DNA of 64,000 nucleotides from the NCBI RefSeq assembly GCF_949628265.1, contig NC_088790.1:32306545-32370544 (forward strand), written 5' to 3'. Positions within the stretch are counted from its first letter, which is position 1, and each line of letters opens with the position of its first letter. Made by a program: the position numbers and the translations under genes. This stretch comes from Cloeon dipterum (lineage: Eukaryota > Arthropoda > Insecta > Ephemeroptera > Baetidae). The notes under the pieces are model-generated. The model saw nothing but the letters and a program-made list of their open reading frames with translations, had not been told where the DNA came from and did not search any database. This document shows positions 1 through 8,970 of this stretch, one piece after another.

Positions 1-936
1 ATGCGTAGTGTCGTGCAATTTACAAAATATTGAAAAATTTTAAGTTTTTCAGGTTCAAAATAAGGAATTGAATAATTGGCACCCTGAGACTACTTTGGCT
101 ACCTAGAGGAGGTTTGGAAAATTCTATTGGAGTTTCGTTTTTCAAAATCGGACTGTTAGGAGCTGAGATTTAAGCGTTTAAAAATTTTTAAACCCGATTT
201 TTTTAATTTTTTATATTTAAAAAAACAATCAAGTTAGGTATTAACTAATCTATCCTAATTTTTCTGTTTAAGACAAGTTATTAATTCCTATTTTCAACCC
301 AGTAAAGTTGTGTTCTTTAAACTGTCGCTTCTGAGCGTGTAGACACAATTGCCAGCACGCGATTGCAGCAGCGTTATGCAACCTGCTCGTGAGGCATGAA
401 GCGCGGAAAGCGTACCTTGCATCTCGGTGACAGCCAATCAAACTGCAATTTCTGCGCTCTGGCAAAGGCAGGCAAACACTCACGCGACAGCGACACACAT
501 TCAAGAGCGTGCATGGTTCGGTTCGCTAATTTCCAGCGAACGTGTCGTACATTTCGCGCAAGTGGCAATAATAATTATATTCTGCGCGCACACGTGATGA
601 ATTTCACAGAGAAACCGGCTCTTCCCGCCAGCCGCGTAGACAAGAAAAGCTTTTGTTTCGACTGCAAAGAGGAAAATCGACCTTTTACAGGCACTTTGCG
701 GCGATGCGAGGCGAGGCGAGCGCTCCGCACCCGATGGATGGATGGATTTTTATCTTTTTACCTTTTACAGCCGCTCTTTATGTAGCCGCAAGCTGCATTT
801 GTGTCGGAGAAAATTGCCATACTTTTTTATGCCTTCGATGTGATGTACAAAGAGTTTTCAGCGTTTGCTCTTTATCAAAATGTATTTATTTCCTTAAAAT
901 ACGGATTTTTACGATTTAAGACTCTTTATTTTGGAC
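1..936. other. gene-free stretch left of the cluster
   Basis: AT-rich DNA with a moderately GC-rich patch around 330-760. The open frames here are short, overlap on both strands and have no recognisable motif or splice context. I see no gene and no copy of the repeat families found elsewhere in the window. Confidence 0.5.
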
Positions 937-1090
937 TTACCACAAAACGAGTTTCAAATTGTCGTTCAGGAAATGTCTAGAATTCATCGCATTTCGTGTC
1001 CACACAGAATTATTGGAATTTGAAACGTCTACCTAAATAACTTGCGCTCAATTCTTTGAAAATTTCACGCTCAACAATGAATTCTAAAAA
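937..1090 (-). pseudogene. orphan 5' leader of a paired-finger gene copy
   Basis: On the minus strand this stretch matches the non-coding first exon and promoter-proximal DNA of the gene family that fills 1.4-24 kb. It keeps the CAACAATGAATTC stretch, the GATGAATTC...CATTTCCTGA core and a GTAAG donor near 940. Nothing to its left resembles the coding exons, so only the leader of a former copy remains, or the body was lost by deletion. It may still hold promoter activity; no product is expected. Confidence 0.6.
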
Positions 1091-1340
1091 AGTTGTTTTT
1101 GGAGACAAGGGCAAACTTCCCGGACGGCTCGATGCCAGATGCGCCAGCAGAAACAGCACCAATGCACTTTTAAATTTAAAAAGAATTCTTTTTTCTCGCA
1201 ACATGATTTGCGTATCGTCTCTGAGAGAATTAATCTAAAATGAATTATGATCTATTTTCTCCCGTTAAATAATTTTATTTTTACCTAATAAAATGGCTTT
1301 TAAATTAAAAGCTACCAATCATTTTAAGCAATTAGATTAG

Positions 1341-1394
1341 ATAAATAGAAAGAGAAACACACATTTGAGTGACCTATTCGAAAAATGTTTTATT
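1341..1394 (-). terminator. conserved 3'-end element of copy 1
   Basis: Read on the minus strand, an AATAAA (1389-1394) is followed by AATAGGTCACTCAAATGTG and a TGTGTTTCTCTTTC tract. The same block follows most copies in the cluster. The layout fits a poly(A) signal with a downstream GU-rich cleavage element. Confidence 0.65.
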
Positions 1395-1477
1395 TCACAA
1401 GCATCTTGCCCTCTGAAAATGATCATTGTCCAGAAATCACTCTCTTCACCGATTAACACTATACATTTTTTGGTTTT

Positions 1478-2100
1478 TCATGCTACTATATCCAGCAAGT
1501 CCGACACCAAGAGCTTGGTAATTGCATGACGCTGCCCAGCACCCGAAAACTGATATATGTACATAATCTTTAAACAATTCCTACATTTGACCAGTTCCCC
1601 TTTATCAAGAGTTTTTTCAGGAAGAAGTGTCCATTGTCCTAGGACCTCTCTGATGACGTATCCTTTATTGTCCTCGTGCATTAGGCGCTTATGCTCCTCC
1701 AAATCATCAAAGGTGAACTTGCACATCAGGCATTGTCCTTTTGTTTTCTTTTCTGAAGTCGGAGCTGGAGCATCACTTGCATCTGGTTGTGCTGAGCTGG
1801 TTGAAGGAACGGAACAGCCAGAAAACTTTTTAGAATTACCATCCCCCTGATTCGTCGTTTGAGCGCTCTCGAAACTTCGAAATTCCTCTGGCATTTGGCC
1901 TGAAATAAAAAAAAAATTAGTATATAATTACTTGAAGTCGTGTCCATTTCTCTCAGGTTTGGAAAATGCAATGGCAATGTCAGCGGTGCCGTGTCTTCAC
2001 GATTTGCAAGCCTATATTCTCTTAGCCAAGCTTCTAAGGGTGTTGACAGCTTATTTAGCGCGTCGATAAAGTAAAGAAGGGTTGTGTTTCTGAGTACCAT
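1478..2100 (-). pseudogene. copy 1 of paired-finger family, internally deleted
   Basis: The remains read, 5' to 3' on the minus strand, as follows. First is the tail of a degenerate exon 1 (LPLHFPNLRE, near 1960). Next comes a short exon 2 start (from about 1890) with MPEEF..FESAQTTNQGDGNS. That reading frame then passes directly into the second half of exon 4 (GCSVPSTSSAQPDA onward), so most of exon 2, all of exon 3 and the first finger module are missing. The finger CLMCKFTFDDLEEHKRLMH and the knuckle KCRNCLKIMY survive. The tail is out of frame, so the terminal CxxC is lost and the product ends in LLDIVA. The exon 1 donor, GGTAAC in copy 9, reads GGACAC here. I call it a pseudogene; a short 138-aa protein from the open frame at 1478-1894 cannot be excluded. 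Confidence 0.7.
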
Positions 2101-2258
2101 ATATACCTGTATAGTTATTTGTTGAATGTGGGACGTCGTCGCAAGTACTACAGAGCGGCTGCCCCTAGGTTTGAGCGAGGGAAGAGAGCAAGAGCCTGCG
2201 TCGGGCACGGTCTATAGTCGGAGGGAGAGTCAGGTCGTCTGCCTCGGGATCCAGGACT

Positions 2259-2284
2259 GAGAGAGAGAGAGAGAGAGAGAGAGA
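2259..2284. repeat. (GA)n microsatellite
   Basis: Uninterrupted GA dinucleotide run of about 13 units in a stretch (2100-2450) that has no homology to the rest of the cluster that I can see. Confidence 0.9.
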
Positions 2285-2449
2285 CAAGCGTCTCTCCGTG
2301 CGGGGTAGTTTTATGTCTCAGGCTCCTCCCTTCGCTCTCCCCGTTGGCGCCCAAATAGTATACATCGTTCGTATCGGTAACAATAATATTGATCGTATTC
2401 TCGTCTGGTAAAACTAATTTTAAAATAGCCAAAATATTAATGACTGTAA

Positions 2450-2660
2450 TTCACGCTATTCTGGACTACCGTAAAAGGGGTTTTCAGCTGAAATGGTATG
2501 CTATACTGCCCCTTTCCTAAAAATGGCGTCCAAAAGGGTCGCAAAAGGTGAAACACGTTTTGACTTAAAATGTGAGTCAAATTAAGCGACTCATCACAAT
2601 TCACATCAAAAGAAAATGTTCAGGTAAAGAAAAAGAGAAAAGAAATTGAGTTGCATCTTC
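2450..2660. other. spacer, no gene seen
   Basis: AT-rich spacer between the pseudogene copy 1 and the 3' end of copy 2. No conserved leader, exon or 3' element is recognisable in it. Confidence 0.4.
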
Positions 2661-2665
2661 ATTTG

Positions 2666-2794
2666 TTTATTTCATATTTAAATCAGACAATGCATAACAA
2701 GTCGGACAGTAAGATTCATCTGGGACACACCTACTGTCCATCTTACTCTCAGAATAGAATGATTAATAGAGATCAAACTCTGCACTGATGAATT
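2666..2794 (-). pseudogene. orphan exon-4 tail inside the 3' region of copy 2
   Basis: Read on the minus strand, the segment encodes CVPDESYCPTCYA and a stop. It resembles the terminal CxxC knuckle of the family's last exon but lies downstream of copy 2's own stop codon. It ends in AATAAA (2666-2671). A near-identical orphan tail sits on the plus strand at 24.77-24.87 kb. It holds an 8-bp inverted repeat, GGACAGTA...TACTGTCC. It is either a leftover of a deleted copy or an alternative 3' exon. Confidence 0.5.
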
Positions 2795-4646
2795 CTACAT
2801 TTCTTGGTATTTCGTGTGTTTTGGTTTACCCATGCAAGGCAGACAGAATGGATCTTTGTGCATATTCATCCCTCTCTTAAAATAATATTTGTACATGATC
2901 TTTAAGCAATGCCTGCATTGATCCAGTTCCTCTACATCACAAGTTCCATCAGGAAGGAGCGTCCATTGTCCAAAGACTTCTCTGAGAGCGTAAACGCCGA
3001 AAACACCATTGTATATTTTTGTAGGGAAGTTGTGCATGTCGGACCAATGCTGGTTTATATCATCAAAGGTGGACTTGCACATCAGGCAATTAGCTTTTAT
3101 TTTTCTTCCTGAAGCACGAACTGGAGGAACGTTCGCATTTGGTTGGGCTGAGCTGGTGGAAGAAACGGAACAGCCGTGATTGTAGTAACGGTGGTTGTAA
3201 AGCACCTTTTGACAACGCAGGCATTCTTTTAACTCTTTGTCAGGGTCTGTACAACTGGGCAAGAGCAAACGTGTACGTGATAATGGTGCGATGCCATATT
3301 CATAACAAGAATTAGGTTTGTTGGGAGTTTGGTGCCAATATCTCGAATGAGTGTAAATGGTTTCGATTGTCTCCTCACACATCACGCAAAATCCTTTTGC
3401 GCTTTTTGCAGACCTGTTAGTCGACTCTGAAAGTGCGAAGCTCAATAAAATTTAATTTAAAAAAATAAGATGTTTGTACCTGAGACTTTCTGAGCTGGAG
3501 AAGAATTCTGGGTTGGTACAGTGCTTTCAGGAGTAGGTGGAAGGCCAGATGCACGCTGCTTATCGAGCTGCTCACTTCCTTGAGCAGAAAATGCCTGTTT
3601 CGTCTCAATCTGATTAGTCGGCGCCAAATCTCGAGTGTTGATTTGAAACTGCCGAATGCCTTTCCTCACTAAGTTTTGGCCCACAGAAAAGTGTAAAATT
3701 TCATACAGTTTTATACAGTACAAGAAAAACTACCAGATTGAGTTTTGCTGCCATTATATCTTGCCGGGTTTCGAGCTTGGAAACCTTCCCTTGAGGATGA
3801 TGCGATCGGTGCGGGATTATGAGCCGCGACAGGTTGCTGCTGAGAAGAAGATATCATTGTCTGCGCAAGGTTCCCAAAAGATAGAGAGCCAGACGTGGAG
3901 TATTCTTTACTTACGGGTGTCCAATTAACTTCAGAGTCCAGTCCTTGGTTATTCCATTCTCTGAAAAATGCCTCCAGCTGCTGTTGCAAAGCTTCTTCAG
4001 AATTCCTAGAATTCGCCCTGGAATTATCATCCCCCTGATTCGTCGTTTGAGCATTCTCGAAATTTCGAGATTCCTGTCGACTCTCCGGCAGAGGCATTTG
4101 GCCTTAACAAATGCAATAAAATTGAGGATAATATAACTTGAATTCGGTTATCATTTCTCACGTTTGGAAAATACAATGGTTTTCTTCCATAGATTTGTTT
4201 AACCCACATTATGAGGAGGAATAAAGCTTTTATAGTTACCAATGTTGCCGTATAGCCTCGCTATTCGAGAGTATAAGTCTTCTTCGGGCGGTAGAGCCAG
4301 GTCAGGGTTGTCGCCAAATAATACCGACTCAATATTTGCAGACTCGATTCTTTGCAAACTTGGGCAGTTTCGGTTTTCACAATGGCCATTTGCTCGAAGA
4401 TCTTTGCAGTCAGGACAAATTCTACTCATTTTATCTTCTAAATTACCCAATTTTTCCTTATACAAAACAAAAATATTTAGGAGTTCTATAGTAAAATGGA
4501 ATAAAACATTTTAAATTTCAAGCTAAATATTCGAATGAAGATCGATTAAATACAAGATTGAATTAATATTTAGTTCTTACCACAAAGCGTGTTTCAAATT
4601 GAGTGCGTTGCCGACCGGTGTCTCTGAGGAAATGACCAGGATTCAT
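2795..4646 (-). CDS. copy 2, paired zinc-finger family protein
   Basis: Five-exon gene of unknown function. Minus-strand exons: 4646-4581, 4456-4204, 4102-3734, 3680-3480 and 3426-2795, about 500 aa. All joins after the first are phase 1. Only in this copy does the leader exon read in frame into exon 1: MNPGHFLRDTGRQRTQFET, then EKLGNLEDKMSRICPDC. Exon 1 carries the CX2CX9CX4C knuckle. Exons 2-3 are Gln/Ser/Pro-rich and probably disordered. Exon 4 has two modules, each a C2H2-like finger (FCVMC..H..H; CLMC..H..H) plus an LLP..CT..ELK.C..C knuckle, and ends in FCLPC. Two splice oddities: the exon 1 donor is shifted to GTTAAA (or GTAACT ending the exon at 4240), and the exon 3 acceptor TGTAG has become TGTGG. 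An in-frame AG 12 nt downstream could replace it. Very similar to copy 8. Probably functional, but check the transcripts. Confidence 0.7.
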
Positions 4647-4799
4647 CGCATTGCTTTTGTCAAAACAGAATTATAGGAATTCGAAACCTCTTCCTAAATA
4701 TCTTCCGATCCATTTAGATGCGTTCACATATTTTAAATTTTTTCGCTCAACAATGAATTCGGGAAATAAATGGTTATTTTTGTAGACACGGCCAAAAGT

Positions 4800-5520
4800 A
4801 ACAAGGTTTTTTTTTAACGTATATATTAGCCAAAACATATATTATTCTGCCCGAATTCGGTCAGCAGACAGCAGAGCTAGCCGCTTTTAAGCACTAATTT
4901 GTATACGAGTCGGAAGTGGAAAGAGGGTCTCGCGTGCTGAATTCGGACATCAGTTTGAGTGTCCATCAGCCGCGGGTTGGCCTGATGCTCGGTGGCCGCC
5001 GGAAGGCCTCAGGCCAACTCCCAGGTTGCTCAATCACAGCCGTATCATGTTCGAAATTAATGTTTTATATATAAAAATATTTTTTATTCAAAACCAAATG
5101 CAGGTGCATCGAATATGCTTTCAATTTCAGCGGCTTGAAGTGTCCGAGATAAAAGAAATCTTGGCAAATTCAGATAAATATAAAAAAATGTAATGTTAAA
5201 CACATTACAAGAACCAAGATTCAGTCTGCCCAAAAGTTGGAACGCAATAAAAGCTATTCAACAAGAGAAAATATTTTTCCAGTAGCCAAAAACTAAATAA
5301 TACAAATTTACGCTATGCTAGACAAGCTAAAAGTGATGAGCAAAGGGTCGCAAAAAGTTGGGCCAGGTGATGAAGGAGGCGGCCAAGAGGCAACAGTTAA
5401 AAGGATTTAAATTTGTTCCCAGATCTCTGGGCAATTAAATTTTATATATTTAATTACAGACAGCAGGAATTAAAGTAAATTGGGTATTTTTTTAGCTACA
5501 CTAAATCAGCAAACGCTTGA
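4800..5520. repeat. duplicated intergenic unit upstream of copy 2
   Basis: Gene-free spacer. On the minus strand it carries blocks that recur between plus-strand copies: a GAGCAACCTGGGAG / GGCCACCGAG block (4951-5045; also near 11.23, 16.72 and 24.58 kb) and a GCGAGACCCTCTTTCCACTT block (about 4915-4940). The duplication unit therefore included intergenic DNA as well as the gene. Confidence 0.6.
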
Positions 5521-5525
5521 AAATC

Positions 5526-5577
5526 GAATAGGAAGAGAAACACACATTTGAGTGACCTATTCGAAAAATGTTTTATT
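5526..5577 (-). terminator. conserved 3'-end element of copy 3
   Basis: On the minus strand AATAAA (5572-5577) is followed by AATAGGTCACTCAAATGTG and TGTGTTTCTCTTCCTAT, the same block as after the other copies. Confidence 0.7.
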
Positions 5578-5651
5578 TCACATTCATCTTACACTCTGAA
5601 CAAAACAGTTTGTAAAGAAAGCTCCCTTCACCGATTAATTCTACATTTTTT

Positions 5652-6917
5652 TTAAATTTTCTTGTTTTCGTTGGATGACCTGCAAGTCAGACAGTAGGGA
5701 GATAGTTTTGGACCAGAAGGACCAATCTTAAAATGATATTTGTACATGACCTTAGGGCAACCGTAGCATTTCTTCAGCTCTTTAGCGTCACAAGTAGCAT
5801 AAGGAAGGAGTGTCCATTGTCCACGAACAACTCTCATAGCGTAGCTTAGGTTGCCCTTGTGCATGCGGCGCCTACTATGGTCCGCCAAATCATCAACGGT
5901 GAATTTGCACATCAAACAATTTCCTTTTTGTTTAGTTGCCGAAGCACGAACTGGAGGAACGTTCGCATTTGGTCGGGCCGAGCTGGTTGAAGGAACGGCA
6001 CAGCCGTGGTTGTCGCAACGGTGATTGTAAAAAACCTTTTGACAATGCTGGCACTTTTTCAACTCTTTTGTAACGTCTGTACAAATGGGTAGCAATAGAC
6101 ATGTTTGGTCCGTCCAAGTGGTTGTTGTATAGCAAGGAATTGCTTCGCGGCTGTGCCATTCACTCCAATGACTACTAATGTTATCAAAATAAATTTCACA
6201 CATCACGCAAAATCCTTTTCGGTTTCTTTCAGTTTTTTTAGTCTGTTCTGAAAGGGTGAAATTAAATTATATTAAATTTTTAAAATATATAATGTTTGTA
6301 CCTGAGACTTTCAGAGCTGAAGAAGCGATCAGTGCGGGATTAGGAGCCGCGACAGCTTGATGCTTTGAAGGAGCAATCAGCGTCCGCGCATTGTTTTCAA
6401 AAGATGCAGAGTCCAGTCCTTGGTTAGTCCATTCTCTGAAAAATGCCTCCAGGTTCTGTTGCATAGCTTCTTCTGGATTCCTAGAATTCTCCTTGAAATT
6501 TCTCTCCCCCTGATTCGCCTTTTGAGCATTCTCGAAATTTTGATGTTCCTGTTGACGCTCCGGCAGAGGCATTTGGTCTAAAATAAAAATTCAATTGAAT
6601 TTAGGACATAATAATCTGAATTTTCGGTTACCATTGCTCTGGTTTGGAAAATGGAATGGCATGTAAAGGTTTTCTTCCATAGTTCTTTCACTCAAAACGA
6701 AAGGAGCAGTTGTTGCTAGGTAATTGCCATAATCCTCAGCTACTTGAGCGCGATGAAAGGCATCTGCCGATGATAATCTCAGCTCGGGATAGTCGGCAAA
6801 AAAACACGACTCAAAACTTGGAGATTCGTTTGCCAGTAAATGCGGGCAGTTGCGGTTTTCACCATGGCCATTAGTTTGAAGATTTTCTTTGCAGCAATAA
6901 GAACAAATTCCACTCAT
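5652..6917 (-). CDS. copy 3, paired zinc-finger family protein with fused exon 2/3
   Basis: Unknown function, same family. Minus-strand exons: 6917-6632, 6577-6302 and 6247-5652, about 385 aa, with phase 1 joins throughout. Start at AAAATGAGTGGA, followed by CSYCCKENLQTNGHGENRNC. Here the first knuckle has the spacing CX2C then CX4C, but one expected Cys position reads G (NGHGENRNC), so the N-terminal zinc site looks impaired. Exon 2 runs from MPLPERQQ to ALIASS and then joins directly to the last codons of exon 3 (ALKVS). The body of exon 3 and the intron before it are deleted without loss of frame. Exon 4 has both modules (GFCVMC..., CLMCKFTVDDLADHSRRRMH) and ends in YCLTC. The shortest copy with a complete frame; likely expressed. 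Confidence 0.75.
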
Positions 6918-7045
6918 TTTATCTCCTGAATTGCCGATTTTTCCTAAAAATAACCATACATTTTTTTGAAAAATAATATAACACATTTATATTTCATATT
7001 TCATGTAAAAATTATGAATAAAGATGGATGAAATACCAGAACGAA

Positions 7046-7135
7046 TTAATAGTTAGGCCTTACCATAAAATGAATTTCAAATTGAGTGCGTTGCCGAGCA
7101 CTGTCAATCAGGAAATGACCAGGATTCATCGCATT
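7046..7135 (-). promoter_or_regulatory. leader exon and uORF of copy 3
   Basis: Minus-strand non-coding exon. An upstream ATG at 7129 opens a frame (MNPGHFLIDSARQRTQFE) that reaches the TTATG/GTAAGG donor near 7064 and, once spliced to exon 1, stops after about ten more codons. The real start is the ATG at 6917. Confidence 0.6.
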
Positions 7136-7189
7136 GCGTGTCACAACAAGAATTATTGGAATTCGATGCCTCCACCAAAATAACTTTAC

Positions 7190-7741
7190 AATTATCGGAT
7201 GCTCGCATTATCTACATTTTTGCGCTCGATCGTCTTTGTAAAATTTCCTACTCCCCAAGTAGTTCCCCTCCAGGTCAAGCCTTGCCCTTTCAGGGTTATT
7301 TCTGACACTTTAATTAGTTCCCAAAGTTTGAAATAAATGATTTTAAATTTACGTTAAAAGAATAACTTCTCAAAGCTTATAAGTTGAATTAAAAATTTTT
7401 TAATTAAAATCAATTTTGATAATGAAATTTAATTTTTCATAAAATATGTATTTAAGACGAGCCGCTTAAGGTCGCGTAGTTTCTTTAATTACTATAGGGC
7501 AAATCAATGACGCAGAGGCCTGTTTGTGTACTTAACAAACTAAATTATATTGTTAACTGGAACTTTAACTAAACAGCGAAATTATATTGTGCGTATTTAA
7601 AATAAATTGTTTCCCTCAAAGTTATTGACTCTCTTTTGCGAACACTGCTATTGATTTAATTTAAATACAATTAGGAACAATTAGTCAACGGACTGACAAC
7701 CATTTTGCCTGCTCGGGCGCCTGACAAATCTTATTGGCGAA
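7190..7741. other. AT-rich spacer at the head-to-head junction
   Basis: Gene-free. Its right-hand end leads into the GC-rich island. The AAATTT-rich sequence contains no conserved cluster element that I can recognise beyond the promoter side of copy 3. Confidence 0.4.
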
Positions 7742-8530
7742 CTCTGGGGATATGGCAACCCTAGGGGGCCAGCTGACTCCAGATGGGGGTACCCACGATG
7801 ATGCGGCCGCCCTACGGGGGCGCCTTACCCAACTTTCTGGCTAACTACGGGGATTTGGCAACTCTAGCGGGGCAGCTGACTGAAGTTTGGGGATATCTAC
7901 GCGCTAAACCGATTTTATCCGACGTCCGCGGAAAGCAACGGCGACGCTCCCTTCGGAGCCCCGCAGCGCCCCTTTTACGCGCTCTGCGACCCCGGTTCCC
8001 CGTGCTCGTCCGACTCGCCTCAGCCGCCTCCACCACCTTCGCGAATCTCGCCACGATCCGACGACACGCCCCGCGGGTGCCCCTCGTTCGCGGGGCTCCC
8101 GAGCGCCCCTCGGACGACAGTGGGCTCTTGCGACGACGGCGCCTAACTCCACGACCCCCGCGCTACGGCCCACGCGAATTTCGGCCCGATCGGAGCGGCC
8201 GTTCCCGAACGGTGCGAACTTCGGGGCCCCGCCACGCCCCTTTCCCTCGCCCCGCGACCCGGGTCCGTATGCCGGTCCGCCTCGCCTCGGCCGCCTCCGC
8301 CGCCCCCGCGAATCTCGCGCCGATCCGCCGTGCCGCCCCGCGCGTCCGCCTCCTTCGCGGGGCTCCCGGGCGCCCCGCGGACTTTTGCGGGGCGAACGCA
8401 CCCGCGCGACGGCCTCCCGGGTCACCGCCGGAGCCACCCGCCGAATTTCGGCCCGATCGTTAGACGAAAGTTTCGTCGGAGGCGGTTTTCCCCCCCCCCC
8501 CCCCCGCGCCCCCTTTAGCAAAAACACTTG
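7742..8530. repeat. GC-rich tandem-repeat island between the divergent arms
   Basis: An abrupt GC-rich island in AT-rich surroundings. It contains a GGGGAT(A/T)TGGCAAC...GGGGC(C)AGCTGACT block twice (about 7746-7790 and 7850-7893). A longer block of about 260-270 bp is also present twice (about 7990-8195 and 8260-8460), including CTCGCCTC(A/G)GCCGCCTCC and GAATTTCGGCCCGATCG in each. A 17-bp poly-C run (about 8488-8504) ends it. Long open frames exist on both strands but follow from the base composition. It sits at the point where copy orientation switches from minus to plus. It could be a satellite, an unclassified transposon piece or an imported segment. Confidence 0.7.
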
Positions 8531-8699
8531 CGGGGACCTCCCCGGTGATTCTATGTTCGTACATCGAATTCGAATTTTTCGATTTCCTGGTTTTTTTCAT
8601 ATTGAGTAAGAGAGAGAGAGAAGACTATTTTATGTGGCGGAGTCTAAAAATAACGCTATTTTGTTGAGCGAAAAAATGTAAAAACTGTGAGCGCAACCA

Positions 8700-8970
8700 A
8701 TGGATCGAAAGTTATGTAGGCAGAGGTTTCAAATTCCAATAATTCTGTCGTGACACGCAATATGCGATGAATCCTGGACATTTCCTGATAGACAGTTGTC
8801 GGCTACGCACTGAATTCGAATCGCTCCCTAAGGTAAGGAGAAATAATCAATTCATTTCATCGCTCTTTATCCACATTATGTGCATGATGTATTGTGTAAA
8901 AAACATTTTACGAAAAACATGAATATTTCTGGTTGTTTTTAGGACCAAAAATTGCCCGAACAAAATTAAA
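8700..8970 (+). promoter_or_regulatory. leader exon, first intron and uORF of copy 4
   Basis: Conserved leader (GATCGAAAG...TAGGCAGAGGTTTC). An upstream ATG at 8767 opens 22 codons (MNPGHFLIDSCRLRTEFE...) to the AAG/GTAAGG donor at 8832. The acceptor TTTTTAG lies at 8942. The uORF ends eight codons into exon 1 at a TAA that overlaps the context of the main ATG at 8971. Confidence 0.65.

Noticed and set aside
396..785. A 129-codon plus-strand frame left of the cluster
   Set aside because: Overlaps several unrelated frames, has no motif and no homology to the cluster or to other parts of the window.
7783..8527. Long open frames of 207-226 codons on both strands of the GC-rich island
   Set aside because: Both strands are open at once, the products are Arg/Pro/Ala-rich and they follow the tandem repeats. 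Base composition explains them; there is no splice or start context.
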